Positions 49,271 to 59,365 of a DNA stretch of 61,628 nt are shown one piece after another. The stretch lies in contig NZ_AWGA01000057.1 in assembly GCF_000471645.3 (NCBI RefSeq), positions 1 to 61,628 of the forward strand, read 5' to 3'. Each line of letters opens with the position of its first letter. The first letter of the stretch is position 1. This DNA comes from Candidatus Schmidhempelia bombi str. Bimp (lineage in GTDB: Bacteria; Pseudomonadota; Gammaproteobacteria; Enterobacterales; Orbaceae). The translations under genes were made by a program, and so were the position numbers. The notes under the pieces are model-generated. The model was given only the letters and a program-made list of their open reading frames with translations, did no database searches and was not told the DNA's origin.

Positions 49271-50764
49271 ATGTTAGATTTTAATACTAAAATAAATTAT
49301 CAACGTCACAATGATTCGGTACCAAATAAAACCAAAAACCATTATGCTATCGTACGTTGTTTTGAAAGTGATCGGGGACGGATTTTAAATTCAGCGGCAG
49401 TACGGCGCCTACAACAGAAAACACAAGTTTTTCCTTTAGAACGTAACGCCGTCGTGCGAACTCGTCTTACGCACTCATTGGAAGTACAACAAGTAGGACG
49501 CTTTATTATTAAAGAGATGTTATTTCGTTTACAAGAAAAGCAACAACTAGCTCTGTATGGTTTAGCGGGGAATGAAGCCATCATTGAAAGTATCGTCGAA
49601 ATGGCATGTTTAATGCATGATATTGGTAATCCACCTTTTGGCCATTTTGGTGAATTAGCGATAAATCAATGGTTTTACCAACGTCTATCATTAGATAAAA
49701 AAAGTCACTATCAAATATTAGATATATCGGGAAGTGAGCAAACTAAACAAAATGAGTTGCGTCGAAAAATACGTTATGATCTATACCATTTTGATGGGAA
49801 TGCACAAGCAATTCGCTTAATCCATAGTCTACTTAAATTGAATCTTACTTATTCGCAAGTTGCCTGCATTTTAAAATATACCAAACCTGCTTATTGGTAC
49901 CAAACCATACCGCACCAATATAATTATTTGATGAAAAAATCAGGGTATTATTTATCCGAAGAGCCCTTTATTGAAGCAATGCAACAGCAATTACATCTAT
50001 CACCATTTCACCGTTTTCCGTTAACCTATGTGATGGAAGCGGCTGATGATATTTCTTATTGTATTGCTGACTTAGAAGATGCGGTTGAGAAAAAATTATT
50101 TTCGGTTGACCAGCTATATGATTATTTAAGTCAGGGATGGGGACCAAAAAATAAAGATGATTTATTTGAACAAACGGTAGAACCTGCTTATAAAGCATAT
50201 CAAACTTTAAAAGAGGAAGCACTACTGCCTCGGGCTATTGATCAATTTTTTGTAACTTTACGGGTAAAGACAATTAACCGGTTAGTCCCTCATGCCGCTG
50301 AACGATTTATTGAAAATTTACCTGAAATATTTCATGGTCAGTTTAATCAGGCTTTACTTGAGGACAACGGCAGCGAATATCAATTATTGACTATGTTTAA
50401 ACAGGTAAGTGAGAAATATATTTTTAATCATGAATCGGTTGAAACTATAGAGTTACAAGGGTATCGAATTATTACAGGTCTATTAGATAGCTATAGTCTA
50501 CTTTTAGCCATGCCAACCGAAGATTTTTTATTATTAGTTAACAAAAACAGTCATAAAAAATATGCTATAGAAAGTCGTTTATTCCATCGATTACCCGCTA
50601 ATTATTGTGTTGCTTATCAGCAAGCGATTAAAACCTATGTTGGATCGGATGATTTCGTTATTTGGGAATGCTATTATCGATGCCGGTTAATTCAAGATTA
50701 TATTAGTGGCATGACAGATCATTATGCGTATGATGAATACCGGAAGTTGATGGTAGCCGATTAA
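49271..50764 (+). CDS. dgt: Deoxyguanosinetriphosphate triphosphohydrolase Dgt
   Basis: HD-domain hydrolase releasing tripolyphosphate from dGTP, affecting dNTP pools and phage/mutation control. The 497 residues (E. coli: 505) have [38 protein letters not shown], the HD pair [18 protein letters not shown] and [20 protein letters not shown]. It sits 15 bases after purK, linking nucleotide synthesis and dGTP turnover in one unit, although it is a separate locus in E. coli. Confidence 0.95.
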   Translation: MLDFNTKINYQRHNDSVPNKTKNHYAIVRCFESDRGRILNSAAVRRLQQKTQVFPLERNAVVRTRLTHSLEVQQVGRFIIKEMLFRLQEKQQLALYGLAGNEAIIESIVEMACLMHDIGNPPFGHFGELAINQWFYQRLSLDKKSHYQILDISGSEQTKQNELRRKIRYDLYHFDGNAQAIRLIHSLLKLNLTYSQVACILKYTKPAYWYQTIPHQYNYLMKKSGYYLSEEPFIEAMQQQLHLSPFHRFPLTYVMEAADDISYCIADLEDAVEKKLFSVDQLYDYLSQGWGPKNKDDLFEQTVEPAYKAYQTLKEEALLPRAIDQFFVTLRVKTINRLVPHAAERFIENLPEIFHGQFNQALLEDNGSEYQLLTMFKQVSEKYIFNHESVETIELQGYRIITGLLDSYSLLLAMPTEDFLLLVNKNSHKKYAIESRLFHRLPANYCVAYQQAIKTYVGSDDFVIWECYYRCRLIQDYISGMTDHYAYDEYRKLMVAD

Positions 50765-50929
50765 CCCTCACTGGATAAAACGAATAGCTAATTGAATAAG
50801 ACGATTTTATCACTATCTAATCAAGTCAGTAAAATATAACTAATTATGACATGATTGGAATCAATACTTTTTTCTTAACGATCTCAATCAAATTAGACAA
50901 CGTCATTGTTGTTGCTATTTGTATAAACA

Positions 50930-50956
50930 GGCCATCTTTTATTGAATAAGATGGCC
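50930..50956. terminator. Bidirectional terminator, dgt / ychJ
   Basis: GGCCATCTT (50930-50938), 9-base loop, AAGATGGCC (50948-50956) followed by AATTTTT. It lies between convergent genes, about 170 bases after dgt and 20 before the ychJ stop. Confidence 0.8.
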
Positions 50957-50975
50957 AATTTTTATGTTAGTGTAT

Positions 50976-51377
50976 TTAACTCACTTCACCATCGACATAA
51001 AACCAATGATCACTTTGTTTAATAAAGCGACTTATTTCATGCATTTTTTCCGCTTTACCGGATGAATTTCGATAGCGAGCGGTGAATTCAACAAATGCCT
51101 CATTGGCATTTTCTTTTTGCCACGACCCATGAATACGTAAATCAATCCATTTTGCATCATCTAAATAATCAGCAAGTTTAGTTGGCAACGTTTGTGGGTG
51201 CCATGTTGCAACTAAATAATCGACTTTCTTAAGCGCATATGCGGTGTAACGGGAACGCATTAATGTTTCTACATCTTTAGCATTTTTTTGCCAAGCATGA
51301 TAAGGCTGACAACAATCTGCATAACTCTTATTATGTCCACATGGACAAAGTATAGCGTTGTTTTTTGATATTTTCAT
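50976..51377 (-). CDS. ychJ: YchJ-like SEC-C motif protein
   Basis: UPF0225 family protein of 133 residues with a cystatin-like NTF2 fold and unknown function. The N-terminal SEC-C zinc motif CPCGHNKSYADCCQPYH is present, then LMRSRYTAYALKKVDYLVATWHP and the closing HWFYVDG. The second, C-terminal SEC-C motif of E. coli YchJ is missing: the frame stops right after YVDGEVS. It is the last gene of the minus-strand DUF535-lysO-ychJ unit, five bases after lysO. Confidence 0.9.
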   Translation of the reverse strand: MKISKNNAILCPCGHNKSYADCCQPYHAWQKNAKDVETLMRSRYTAYALKKVDYLVATWHPQTLPTKLADYLDDAKWIDLRIHGSWQKENANEAFVEFTARYRNSSGKAEKMHEISRFIKQSDHWFYVDGEVS

Positions 51378-51382
51378 AATAA

Positions 51383-52285
51383 TTAATAATTAAATATAGC
51401 TAATAAAATAGGAGCAAGTAAGCTCAGAATAAAACCTTGTACTACCGCCATCGGTACAATGGCACTTCCGCCGCCTTTTTGTAAAATTGGTAACGTAAAG
51501 TCCATTGATGTAGCGCCACATATGCCAACGGCAGTGAACTTATATTTATAAATAAGCGATGGAATTAACATTATTGCAATTAATTCACGAAGTAAATCAT
51601 TAAAAAAGGCAATGCTTCCGATTACAGGTCCATGCGCCTCAGTAACTAAAATACCCGATAAAGAGTACCAACCAAAACTAGATGCTAAGGCTAAACCAGT
51701 TTTTAATGGAAGATCTAACATTAACGCTGAGAAGTAACCACCAATAAAGGCGCTAATAATTACCACCAGTGCTGATGTTAAACCTGCTTTATTGATTAAA
51801 ATCTGTTTAATTGTTAAACCATTACTGCGAAGTTGTATACCCACCATAAATAATAATAATATCAATATAATTTCACTGATCTTACTCGCATATACGAATA
51901 AGTGGGATGGATAGAGCCCTACTAAAAAACCGGCAATCAATGCCAAACAGATTTGTAGGGATTCTACCATCATTTTTAATCGTGAAGGTAGGGGCTGTTG
52001 ATTGTTATTTGTATTTTTCCTCGGCGTAAAGATATCAAAACCTATTAAACACATACAGTTACAGCCGAAAGTACAGATAAACGTGATGGCAACTGAATAA
52101 AAAATGGTCTGAAAATGTTGGTCAATATTATCAAGTTGTGCAAGGCTAACTCCCATCAAAAATAAAATGGCATAAATACACAAACTCAATAACACATTTA
52201 TTTTTTCTAAATAGATTTTATTTCTTAACTTAATGGTATAACCAAAGAAAAAGGATGATAAAATAATCAACAGACTTGAATACAT
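51383..52285 (-). CDS. lysO: Lysine exporter LysO
   Basis: Inner-membrane exporter of L-lysine (and the toxic analogue thialysine), LysO/YbjE family. About eight or more membrane helices, with LLFMVGIQLRSNGLTIKQILINKAG, GFGWYSLSGILVTEAHGPVIGSIAFFNDL and GICGATSMDFTLPILQKGGG, very close to E. coli YbjE. I start at ATG 52285 (MYSSLL), for which TTGGAA is the ribosome site; a TTG at 52297 would use that same sequence as its own start. Together with lysP, the window holds both lysine import and export. Confidence 0.93.
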   Translation of the reverse strand: MYSSLLIILSSFFFGYTIKLRNKIYLEKINVLLSLCIYAILFLMGVSLAQLDNIDQHFQTIFYSVAITFICTFGCNCMCLIGFDIFTPRKNTNNNQQPLPSRLKMMVESLQICLALIAGFLVGLYPSHLFVYASKISEIILILLLFMVGIQLRSNGLTIKQILINKAGLTSALVVIISAFIGGYFSALMLDLPLKTGLALASSFGWYSLSGILVTEAHGPVIGSIAFFNDLLRELIAIMLIPSLIYKYKFTAVGICGATSMDFTLPILQKGGGSAIVPMAVVQGFILSLLAPILLAIFNY

Positions 52286-52308
52286 AAAAAATTCCAATAA
52301 ATAATATA

Positions 52309-53232
52309 TTATTCTAATTGTGATAAATGATGATGAATATCATCATTTAACTGATCAAGCAAAATATAGCGGTTGCGATATTCAGACCGTTTTTTGCTTG
52401 GAATATCTTCAATTTGCTTACGTTTAAGTTGATAAGGAATCTGATAATATTGATTATCAATCAACTCACTTTGTAGTGATTGCCAGTAGCTATCATAATC
52501 AGCTACACGCAATTTATTTCTACGACGATAACGAAAATTATTATAAATATGTGTTTTATTCGTTACTGCTAAAATATTTTTTATACCAAAATAATTTGCG
52601 AAAGATAACGCTCCTTGCAAAACTAAATGTTTAGGAAAAACACCAAAACACGCTTTTGTTGTTTTCTGGATTAATTCTCTGGCATGCTTATGATTACTAC
52701 CTTGAAAACCACCAATAAATAAAGTTAACTTACCATAATAGTCAATAATGGCAAAAGTCAATGTTGCTAGTACTACATTGTCACTGTTACATATCGAAAA
52801 CGTTAATTCACCTTCACGACTATATTTATCATTGCTCTCCAATGTTAGGAAAAATGGCTGTTCAGCTTTTCCCTTTATTGTTGCCAGTATAATAGGCTCT
52901 AGCTGATATAAATTTTTTATTAGTTGTGGCGACTGTTTCGACAGGAAATCATAATGCGCGGTAATAGCGTGATGACGCATTTTTCGACTCATACTATTGG
53001 CTAAGTATGGACGATGTAACTTACAAGGCAAATTCGTCTGCTTTTTCAAAATCTCATTGAGTAGCGGATAACCTGACAAAGTATTAAGCCAAATTAATGT
53101 TTCGCGATATACTAGATAAGATCGTAATAAAAATTTTATCCGATAACTCCTTTTTTTCCAAAGAGGATTAAGGGGCAACTGGCCTTTTACTAAACGCACT
53201 AGTAACGATGAATTTTGATCTAAAACTTTCAT
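52309..53232 (-). CDS. VirK/YbjX family protein (DUF535)
   Basis: DUF535 protein of 307 residues from ATG 53232; the frame is open to a TTG at 53265. Family members include Shigella VirK and E. coli YbjX, linked to virulence-protein processing and antimicrobial peptide resistance, but no activity is established. LTLFIGGFQGSN and HKHARELIQKTTKACFGVFPKHLVLQ, then ANYFGIKNILAVTNKTHIY, are the family core. It is upstream of lysO by 23 bases. In E. coli ybjX and ybjE also lie close to clpSA, so this is conserved neighbourhood rather than an island. Confidence 0.88.
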   Translation of the reverse strand: MKVLDQNSSLLVRLVKGQLPLNPLWKKRSYRIKFLLRSYLVYRETLIWLNTLSGYPLLNEILKKQTNLPCKLHRPYLANSMSRKMRHHAITAHYDFLSKQSPQLIKNLYQLEPIILATIKGKAEQPFFLTLESNDKYSREGELTFSICNSDNVVLATLTFAIIDYYGKLTLFIGGFQGSNHKHARELIQKTTKACFGVFPKHLVLQGALSFANYFGIKNILAVTNKTHIYNNFRYRRRNKLRVADYDSYWQSLQSELIDNQYYQIPYQLKRKQIEDIPSKKRSEYRNRYILLDQLNDDIHHHLSQLE

Positions 53233-53503
53233 AATTTCAATATCCGAATAAGTTAAAACGAGCAAGAATAGCTAAGTTAATCAACATAGTTATATTTCAA
53301 CTTTCTTAACAAATCGTGTCTTTTATAGACACAAGATAACGGATAATTATTATTATTTTATAAAATGGAAACATTTATAAAACTTAACTTTGCGGTATTA
53401 TAAATATCATATTTAGATAATACACTACGTTTAAATGTATTAGCTATATAAATTCCAAATATATAACTATTATTTTAAGATAAATTTATAAGAATAGATA
53501 ACA

Positions 53504-53815
53504 ATGTCACTATTACATAATATAAAAACGATTGATGAAAATCAAAAACAGCTAAAACCACCTTCACGATATAAGGTGATGTTACATAATGATGATTATA
53601 CCACTATGGAATTTGTCATTGAAGTTTTACAACGGTTTTTTGGGCATGATGAAACTAATGCAATTAAAATCATGTTAGAAATTCACCACCAAGGGATAGG
53701 TGTTTGTGGCATCTACAGTGCTGAAATTGCTGAGACAAAAGTCATAAAAGTTACACAATATGCTCGGAAACAGGAGTTTCCATTACGCTGTACTATGGAG
53801 AAAGTTGCGGAATGA
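53504..53815 (+). CDS. clpS: ClpAP adaptor ClpS
   Basis: N-degron recognition adaptor for ClpAP. The 103 residues (E. coli: 106) have the substrate-pocket sequence [20 protein letters not shown] and the ClpA-contact region [20 protein letters not shown]. Its stop overlaps the clpA start. The 238-base upstream gap to the DUF535 gene lacks cspD, which lies there in E. coli; a small GTGTCT-TTTAT-AGACAC hairpin (53316-53332) is its only structure. Confidence 0.96.
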   Translation: MSLLHNIKTIDENQKQLKPPSRYKVMLHNDDYTTMEFVIEVLQRFFGHDETNAIKIMLEIHHQGIGVCGIYSAEIAETKVIKVTQYARKQEFPLRCTMEKVAE

Positions 53816-56055
53816 TAATGAATAAGGATTTACAAATAGCCATCAATCAAGCCTTTAATGATGCGCAGTTCTTTGGCTATGAATATTTAACTACTGAGCA
53901 ACTTTTAGTCGCTTTACTAAAAGATAAATCCGTTATTGAAGTCTTAACGGCGTTACAAATAAAAAAAGTAGAGACAATTATTGATGATTTAATTGTTTAT
54001 ATTGAACAGAATAGTACTTTTCTTCCTAACGAAGATGGCGTAGTTACCGAACCGTCCGCTGCTTTTCAACGCGTAATCCAACGTGCGGCTATTCAAGTCG
54101 AATCAGCTCAGCGTAATGAAATTGCTAGCCTTGATGTATTAGTATCTATACTCAGCGAAGAAGAATCCTATGCTTGCTATATTCTTAATCAGCATCAAAT
54201 TGATCGATTTAGTGTAATTAATTATATTTCTCATCACTTTTCATCGGACACAACCGCATCGAGTGATGGTCATGGCAATGAAATGGAAAATGAAAACGGC
54301 ATTCTTGAACGTTATACAACCGATCTTAATTTACAGGCAAGAGAAGGAAAGATTGATCCTTTAATCGGACGGGAAAAAGATATTGAACGCGTTATGCAAA
54401 TTTTATGTCGGCGACGTAAAAATAATCCAATTTTAGTTGGTGAGGCTGGCGTGGGTAAAACAGCGATTGCTGAAGGTTTAGCTTGGTTAATTGAGCAAAA
54501 TAAAGTGCCTGAAGTTTTAAAACAAACCACGATTTATTCATTTGATATGGCCGCATTACTTGCTGGCACCACATATCGTGGTGATTTTGAGAAAAGATTC
54601 AATGAATTAGTTACTGTTTTGGAGAAACAAGAAAATACGATTTTATTTATTGATGAGATTCACATGATTATCGGCGCGGGTGCAACTGGCGAGAGTAAAG
54701 TGGATACCGCTAATCTCTTTAAGCCATTATTATCATCAGGTCGAATTCGCGTTATGGGCTCAACAACCTATCAGGAGTTTAGTCGAATCTTTGAAAAAGA
54801 TCATGCGTTAGCCAGACGTTTCCAAAAAGTTGATGTTATTGAACCTACATTTGATGAAACAGTAAAAATACTTAATGGCTTAAAATCACGATATGAAAAA
54901 TATCATCAAGTTCATTATACCAGTGGCGCATTACATAGCGCGGTAGAACTCTCAGTCAAATATATTACGGATCGTTTTTTACCGGATAAAGCGATTGACT
55001 TAATTGATGAAGCCGGCGCTAAAAATGCATTATTACCTATCTATCGTCGCAAAAAAACCATAGGTGTACATGATATTGAAAATATTGTCGCGAAAATTGC
55101 TCGTATTCCAGAAAAAACGGTTTCAGTTAGTGATAAAACACGGTTACAACAATTATCGACACAATTAAAAGCACAAGTGTTCGGTCAAGATAAAGCAATT
55201 GATGTTCTTTGTGATGCAATGACATTAAACCGGGCGGGATTGGGTAGAGAAAATAAACCGATAGGCGCTTTTCTATTTGCGGGGCCAACTGGAGTAGGAA
55301 AAACTGAGATTACCCTTCAATTAGCCAAAGCACTGAATATTGAACTATTACGATTTGATATGTCTGAGTACAAAGAACCTCATACCATTAGTCGCTTGAT
55401 TGGATCGCCGCCAGGCTATGTTGGTTTTGAACAAGGCGGATTGCTTACAGATGCGGTAATTAAGCACCCCTATGCGGTATTATTATTAGATGAAATTGAA
55501 AAAGCCCATCCTGATATTTTTAATCTATTACTACAAATTATGGACAATGGCACGTTAACAGATAGTAATGGACGTAAGGTTGATTTTCGTAATATTGTCT
55601 TAGTCATGACGACGAATGCGGGCGTACAAGAAACAGTACGTAAAAGTATTGGCTTTGCTCAGCAAGATAATAGTAGCGATGCGATGCAGGAGATTAATAA
55701 ACTATTTAGTCCTGAATTTAGAAACCGTTTGGATAATATTATCTGGTTTACGCATTTATCATCGGTCATTATTTTACAGATTGTGGATAAATTTATTGAT
55801 GAATTATCTAAACAACTTAGGGCAAAACACGTTGAGTTGCATGTAAGTAAAGAGGCAAAAATATGGCTTGCTGATAAAGGCTATGATAAGGCAATGGGAG
55901 CAAGACCAATGAATAGAGTAATTCAAGAAGACATTAAAAAACCTATCGCACATGAGCTATTATTTGGAACCTTACAGCAGGGGGGAATGGTCAATGTTCA
56001 TATTAAACAAAAACAATTGACCATTGATTACCAAACATCATCGCTAATAAAATAA
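53812..56055 (+). CDS. clpA: ClpA ATPase subunit of ClpAP
   Basis: Hexameric AAA+ unfoldase that feeds ClpP. The 747 residues (E. coli: 758) include the N domain that binds ClpS (1-145), a first AAA+ module ([23 protein letters not shown]) and a second module ([20 protein letters not shown]), with the C-terminal ClpP-docking IGF loop (KSIGFAQ). ATG 53812 overlaps clpS by four bases and has GGAGAAAG 7 bases upstream; ATG 53818 is an alternative. Confidence 0.97.
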   Translation: MIMNKDLQIAINQAFNDAQFFGYEYLTTEQLLVALLKDKSVIEVLTALQIKKVETIIDDLIVYIEQNSTFLPNEDGVVTEPSAAFQRVIQRAAIQVESAQRNEIASLDVLVSILSEEESYACYILNQHQIDRFSVINYISHHFSSDTTASSDGHGNEMENENGILERYTTDLNLQAREGKIDPLIGREKDIERVMQILCRRRKNNPILVGEAGVGKTAIAEGLAWLIEQNKVPEVLKQTTIYSFDMAALLAGTTYRGDFEKRFNELVTVLEKQENTILFIDEIHMIIGAGATGESKVDTANLFKPLLSSGRIRVMGSTTYQEFSRIFEKDHALARRFQKVDVIEPTFDETVKILNGLKSRYEKYHQVHYTSGALHSAVELSVKYITDRFLPDKAIDLIDEAGAKNALLPIYRRKKTIGVHDIENIVAKIARIPEKTVSVSDKTRLQQLSTQLKAQVFGQDKAIDVLCDAMTLNRAGLGRENKPIGAFLFAGPTGVGKTEITLQLAKALNIELLRFDMSEYKEPHTISRLIGSPPGYVGFEQGGLLTDAVIKHPYAVLLLDEIEKAHPDIFNLLLQIMDNGTLTDSNGRKVDFRNIVLVMTTNAGVQETVRKSIGFAQQDNSSDAMQEINKLFSPEFRNRLDNIIWFTHLSSVIILQIVDKFIDELSKQLRAKHVELHVSKEAKIWLADKGYDKAMGARPMNRVIQEDIKKPIAHELLFGTLQQGGMVNVHIKQKQLTIDYQTSSLIK

Positions 56056-56088
56056 GTTTATATATGCTTGTTATTTCAATTTAAAGAA

Positions 56089-56116
56089 AAAAGGTAATAA
56101 TTAAATATTACCTTTT
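56089..56116. terminator. Bidirectional terminator, clpA / ubiG
   Basis: AAAAGGTAATA (56089-56099), 6-base loop, TATTACCTTTT (56106-56116) with T-rich CTTTTTT beyond. Between convergent genes. Confidence 0.85.
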
Positions 56117-56127
56117 CTTTTTTATTA

Positions 56128-56844
56128 TCAAGGTTTGGTGATATAAGCAATATAATTGGTATCAATATTAGGACCAAGCTCGAAATGGTTGCTTAATAAG
56201 CGATACTCCATTCCTACCAACTCAATGGGTTTTAATCCCGATTTTTCAACCCAATCGATTAGCTCTGATGGACGAATGAATTTATTAAAATCATGCGTAC
56301 CTTTTGGAATAATACGGGCAACATATTCCGCTCCTATAATTAACAATAACCGAGATTTATGGGTACGATTTATAGTGGATAAAAATAGCTGACCTTGAGG
56401 TTTTAGTAATGCAGCACAACAACGAATAATCGATGATGGTTCGGGAACATGCTCAAGCATTTCCATACAGGTTATTATGTCATAACGTTGTGTTGTATGC
56501 TGTAGATGGTGTTCGACTGATTCTAATCGATAATCAATATTGAGTTGATTTTGCTGTGCATGTATTTTAGCAATACTTAACGATTGCTCAGCCATATCTA
56601 TAGCAGTAACATTAGCACCAGCTTTAGCTAAACTTTCTGATAAAATTCCGCCTCCACAGCCAACATCTAATAGATGTTTACCTTGTAAGTTACCCGTTTT
56701 ATTTAATATATAATCAAGGCGTAGTGGGTTAATCGTGTGCAATGGTTTAAATTTGCCATCCGGATCCCACCATTCTGATGCTATTGCTGAAAATTTATCA
56801 ATTTCCTGTTGATCAACATTTAAATTATGATGGTTAATTGACAT
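56128..56844 (-). CDS. ubiG: Ubiquinone O-methyltransferase UbiG
   Basis: SAM-dependent O-methylation in ubiquinone synthesis (both O-methyl steps). The 238 residues (E. coli: 240) have the N-terminal VDQQEIDKFSAIASEWWDPDGKFKPLHTINPLRLDYI, the SAM motif LLDVGCGGGILSESLAKAGANVTAID, and membrane-associating KGTHDFNKFIRPSEL. Single gene on the minus strand facing clpA. Confidence 0.97.
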   Translation of the reverse strand: MSINHHNLNVDQQEIDKFSAIASEWWDPDGKFKPLHTINPLRLDYILNKTGNLQGKHLLDVGCGGGILSESLAKAGANVTAIDMAEQSLSIAKIHAQQNQLNIDYRLESVEHHLQHTTQRYDIITCMEMLEHVPEPSSIIRCCAALLKPQGQLFLSTINRTHKSRLLLIIGAEYVARIIPKGTHDFNKFIRPSELIDWVEKSGLKPIELVGMEYRLLSNHFELGPNIDTNYIAYITKP

Positions 56845-57010
56845 TACGTGTCCTTACTTATTTAATCATTATCCGTTAAGTTTAAACTGTTTTTGGGTAT
56901 TTTGGCAGTTATTTCTCATCAATTAAGTACATAACCGCAATAGATAGCGTCTAGTGCTTATTCGGTATAGCTGCTTATATCATTAAATAAATTTTATCAT
57001 CACTCAATTA

Positions 57011-57033
57011 GTTTATATCATGATGATATAAAC
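57011..57033. promoter_or_regulatory. 23-base perfect palindrome
   Basis: GTTTATATCAT-G-ATGATATAAAC: eleven-base arms with a single central base, about 170 bases upstream of ubiG. It could be an operator for an unknown dimeric regulator. No repeat of it was noticed elsewhere in the window. Confidence 0.5.
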
Positions 57034-57153
57034 ATTGGATATAAATTAACTAAATAAAAATCGTGATGTAGTATGATTAATTACGTTAGCGATTATCCAT
57101 AGTGTTCTTAATTTTAAAGATGAATAATGTATTTTTTCACAAGAAGTAAAAAT

Positions 57154-57216
57154 ATGAATATCTTAAGAAAAATTTTTATTTTAACTAATATTATCTTCTT
57201 GCTTTTATTGCGTTGA
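57154..57216 (+). CDS. Possible 20-residue hydrophobic peptide
   Basis: ATG-to-TGA frame of 20 codons with a basic start (MNILRK) and an Ile/Leu/Phe-rich tail. Ribosome site is weak (AAGAAG 7-12 bases upstream). It is followed six bases later by a perfect hairpin. Size and composition recall either a leader peptide or an Ibs-like type I toxin, but chance ORFs of this size are common in such AT-rich DNA. Confidence 0.25.
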   Translation: MNILRKIFILTNIIFLLLLR

Positions 57217-57222
57217 TAAATC

Positions 57223-57241
57223 TAACCCTATTATAGGGTTA
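57223..57241 (+). terminator. Hairpin after small hydrophobic ORF
   Basis: TAACCCTA (57223-57230), loop TTA, TAGGGTTA (57234-57241): eight perfect pairs in otherwise unstructured AT-rich DNA. No T run follows. Confidence 0.4.
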
Positions 57242-57410
57242 ACCAACACATTCATTGCGTTATTATGTAAAAACAGCCATTTAACTATTTTATGTTTTCA
57301 TCATCAACTTTATCAACGTACAACTAATCCACTAAACTGTAACATTTTTTATGTAAAGTACTTTAAATAAAAAATGTGATAGATGTTGCAATATTTGTAT
57401 TAAATATAAA

Positions 57411-57945
57411 AATTACTGTTTATTGTTTTTAATTTTTGCCATTATTTTACTCCGTTCATACTTTTTTGATATGATGGAATTGATTACGAATTAAGGTATT
57501 AACCATAAATTTTGGTAAGATTAATCCATTTAATAACGTAGAAAGTAGTGAATATTTAACTTAATTAAATAGATAGTTGTTCATTTAAATCCATACTCAC
57601 CAAATAAAAACATACGCGATAACCCAATATTGCCTTAGTTTTAATTGACGCAGGTTTAGTCGTAAGAGGGGATTGTGAAAGGATGTGACAATTAAATAAC
57701 AAACTACAACCTATTTATAAAGCATGAATCGCGATACTACATGCAATGATGCCCCGTTATTTAATAACGAAAAGGTGAATATAAATATTTTACTTAATAT
57801 GTTGTTTGAGATGAATGGGTCGTTTACATTCGTTGTGATGGGTATGGCACTTAATCCAGATGAACAACTAACTTTTCTCTATCAGTTAAGGCACAGTTTA
57901 AGTAAGAATAGCATTGAACAAAAATTAAAAAATAGAAACAGTTAA
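57411..57945 (+). pseudogene. Decayed duplicate of fruB promoter and 5' end
   Basis: Aligns by eye to the intact fruB region about 620 bases downstream. The promoter parts share TTTTTG/ACCATTATTTTA and TTTTTTG-TAT-ATG-AATT-ATTA. The start region shows ATATTTAACTTAATTAAATAG opposite the fruB ATGTTTGAATTA, so the start codon is lost and a stop gained. GACGCAGGTTTAGT is identical. The 3' part NPDEQLTFLYQLRHSLSKNSIEQKLKN (57850-57930) matches fruB SSDEHLTLLRQLTSVLGEDGIEEKIKN. Several internal indels and stops mark it as dead. The 73-codon frame at 57724-57945 is a fragment of this relic, not a gene. Confidence 0.85.
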
Positions 57946-58188
57946 ATATGCGATTAATCGTTTGACTAGAAAAATAGTACTATTGATAAAACATTTTATT
58001 ACGTATTATTAAACATTAATAATGTTTAAATGATTAAATTCAATATAAACTGTTTCAATTATTTTGATTTTTACCATTATTTTATTTATATGATTCTTTT
58101 TTGGTATTATGAAATTAATTAGTAATCAATGTATTAAGTCATATTCTCTTGCAGAAGCAATACATCTAATAAAACAAAGAGGTATTAA
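57946..58188 (+). promoter_or_regulatory. fruBKA upstream region with operator candidates
   Basis: Holds TTAATCGTTTGA (57954-57965), two mismatches from the Cra/FruR core TGAATCGTTTCA, and the inverted repeat AAACATT-AAT-AATGTTT (58011-58027). A -10-like TATTAT lies near 58104. The fruB ribosome site is AGAGG 8 bases before the ATG. Cra control of this operon is usual in enterics; the site call here is tentative. Confidence 0.35.
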
Positions 58189-59364
58189 ATGTTTGAATTA
58201 ATTACAAAGGATGTTCATCTAAATCAAAGTGCACCAGATAAAACGCAGGCAATAAAAAATATTGCCCAAGCTTTGGTTGACGCAGGTTTAGTAGAGGATG
58301 GCTATGGGGACGGGATGCTGCAGCGTGAGCAACAAGCGGCAACCTATTTAGATAATGGTATTGCAATACCACATGGAACCACTACCACGCGTCATTTGGT
58401 AAAAAAAACCGGTGTAAAAGTATTTCATTTTCCTCAAGGTGTGGTTTGGGGAGAGGATGGACAACTTGCTTATGTCGCAATTGGAATTGCAGCAAGTTCC
58501 GATGAACACCTAACTCTTCTCCGGCAATTAACAAGCGTTTTAGGTGAAGATGGCATTGAAGAAAAGATTAAAAATGTCAAAACAGCCGAAGACATGATTC
58601 ATATTTTGACTGGTAACAGTGATACTGGTGCTGACATGGTTATTGATTCATCGTTAATATCAATGAATGTGGCTGCCGATGATCTACAAACTTTACAGAT
58701 ATTAAATGCATCTCGCTTACAAAAAGCCGCTGCTGTTAATACCGCATTTATTACGGATATTATTGAGCAGCAACCAACTTATTTGGGGGAGGGTATCTGG
58801 TTAAGTGATAGCCGAGTAGGTAATCTAAAAAATGCGGTGGCAATTAGTCGACCAGCAGGCGAACTCTCAGAGAATGATAAACCAGTAAAAATGCTTATTA
58901 CTATCACCACCATCAATAATGTATTTGATACTTCTATAGCTAAGTTAGCTGATTTAATGTTCACAAGAAAACTAGCGACACTACTCAATAGTGATATTTC
59001 ATCATTAGAAAGCTTTTTTAAAGGTAATACAGATAAACAAATCGCTAACGACCATGAGTCAATATTAGCGCCAAATACAGATAGTATTACTCAGGAGTTT
59101 GTGGTACTCAATTCACATGGTTTACATACTCGCCCAAGCACTGTACTCATAAAATTAATTAAAGGTTTTAATAGTACTATTACGGTAGCTAATCTTGATG
59201 GTTCCAATACACCAGTCAATGCGGCCAGTTTAATGAAGGTGGTCGCTTTAGGCGCAAAAAAAGGACATCGATTACAATTCGTGGCTACAGGGGATGATGC
59301 TCAGCAGGCATTAGATGCTATTGGTCAAGCCATGGCTGAAGGTTTAGGTGAAGGAGTTGAATAA
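58189..59364 (+). CDS. fruB: Fructose PTS IIA-M-FPr protein FruB
   Basis: Cytoplasmic multiphosphoryl transfer protein of the fructose phosphotransferase system, passing phosphate from enzyme I to FruA. The 391 residues (E. coli: 376) contain EIIA-Fru at the N terminus (His62 in GIAIPHGTT), a middle M domain, and a C-terminal FPr/HPr domain from about 300 with phospho-His313 in HGLHTRPS. First gene of fruB-fruK-fruA; fruK starts one base after its stop. A decayed copy of its 5' end lies upstream. Confidence 0.97.
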   Translation: MFELITKDVHLNQSAPDKTQAIKNIAQALVDAGLVEDGYGDGMLQREQQAATYLDNGIAIPHGTTTTRHLVKKTGVKVFHFPQGVVWGEDGQLAYVAIGIAASSDEHLTLLRQLTSVLGEDGIEEKIKNVKTAEDMIHILTGNSDTGADMVIDSSLISMNVAADDLQTLQILNASRLQKAAAVNTAFITDIIEQQPTYLGEGIWLSDSRVGNLKNAVAISRPAGELSENDKPVKMLITITTINNVFDTSIAKLADLMFTRKLATLLNSDISSLESFFKGNTDKQIANDHESILAPNTDSITQEFVVLNSHGLHTRPSTVLIKLIKGFNSTITVANLDGSNTPVNAASLMKVVALGAKKGHRLQFVATGDDAQQALDAIGQAMAEGLGEGVE

Positions 59365-59365
59365 C

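Larger units (their letters stand above)
56845..57410. other. 566-base AT-rich region upstream of fruB relic
   Basis: No normal gene. It holds a 23-base perfect palindrome (57011-57033), a 20-codon hydrophobic ORF (57154-57216) and a perfect hairpin (57223-57241), each listed separately. The ubiG promoter should lie at its left end. Confidence 0.55.

Noticed and set aside
57724-57945. Independent 73-residue protein.
   Set aside because: It matches part of the FruB EIIA domain and lies inside a relic with stops and indels.
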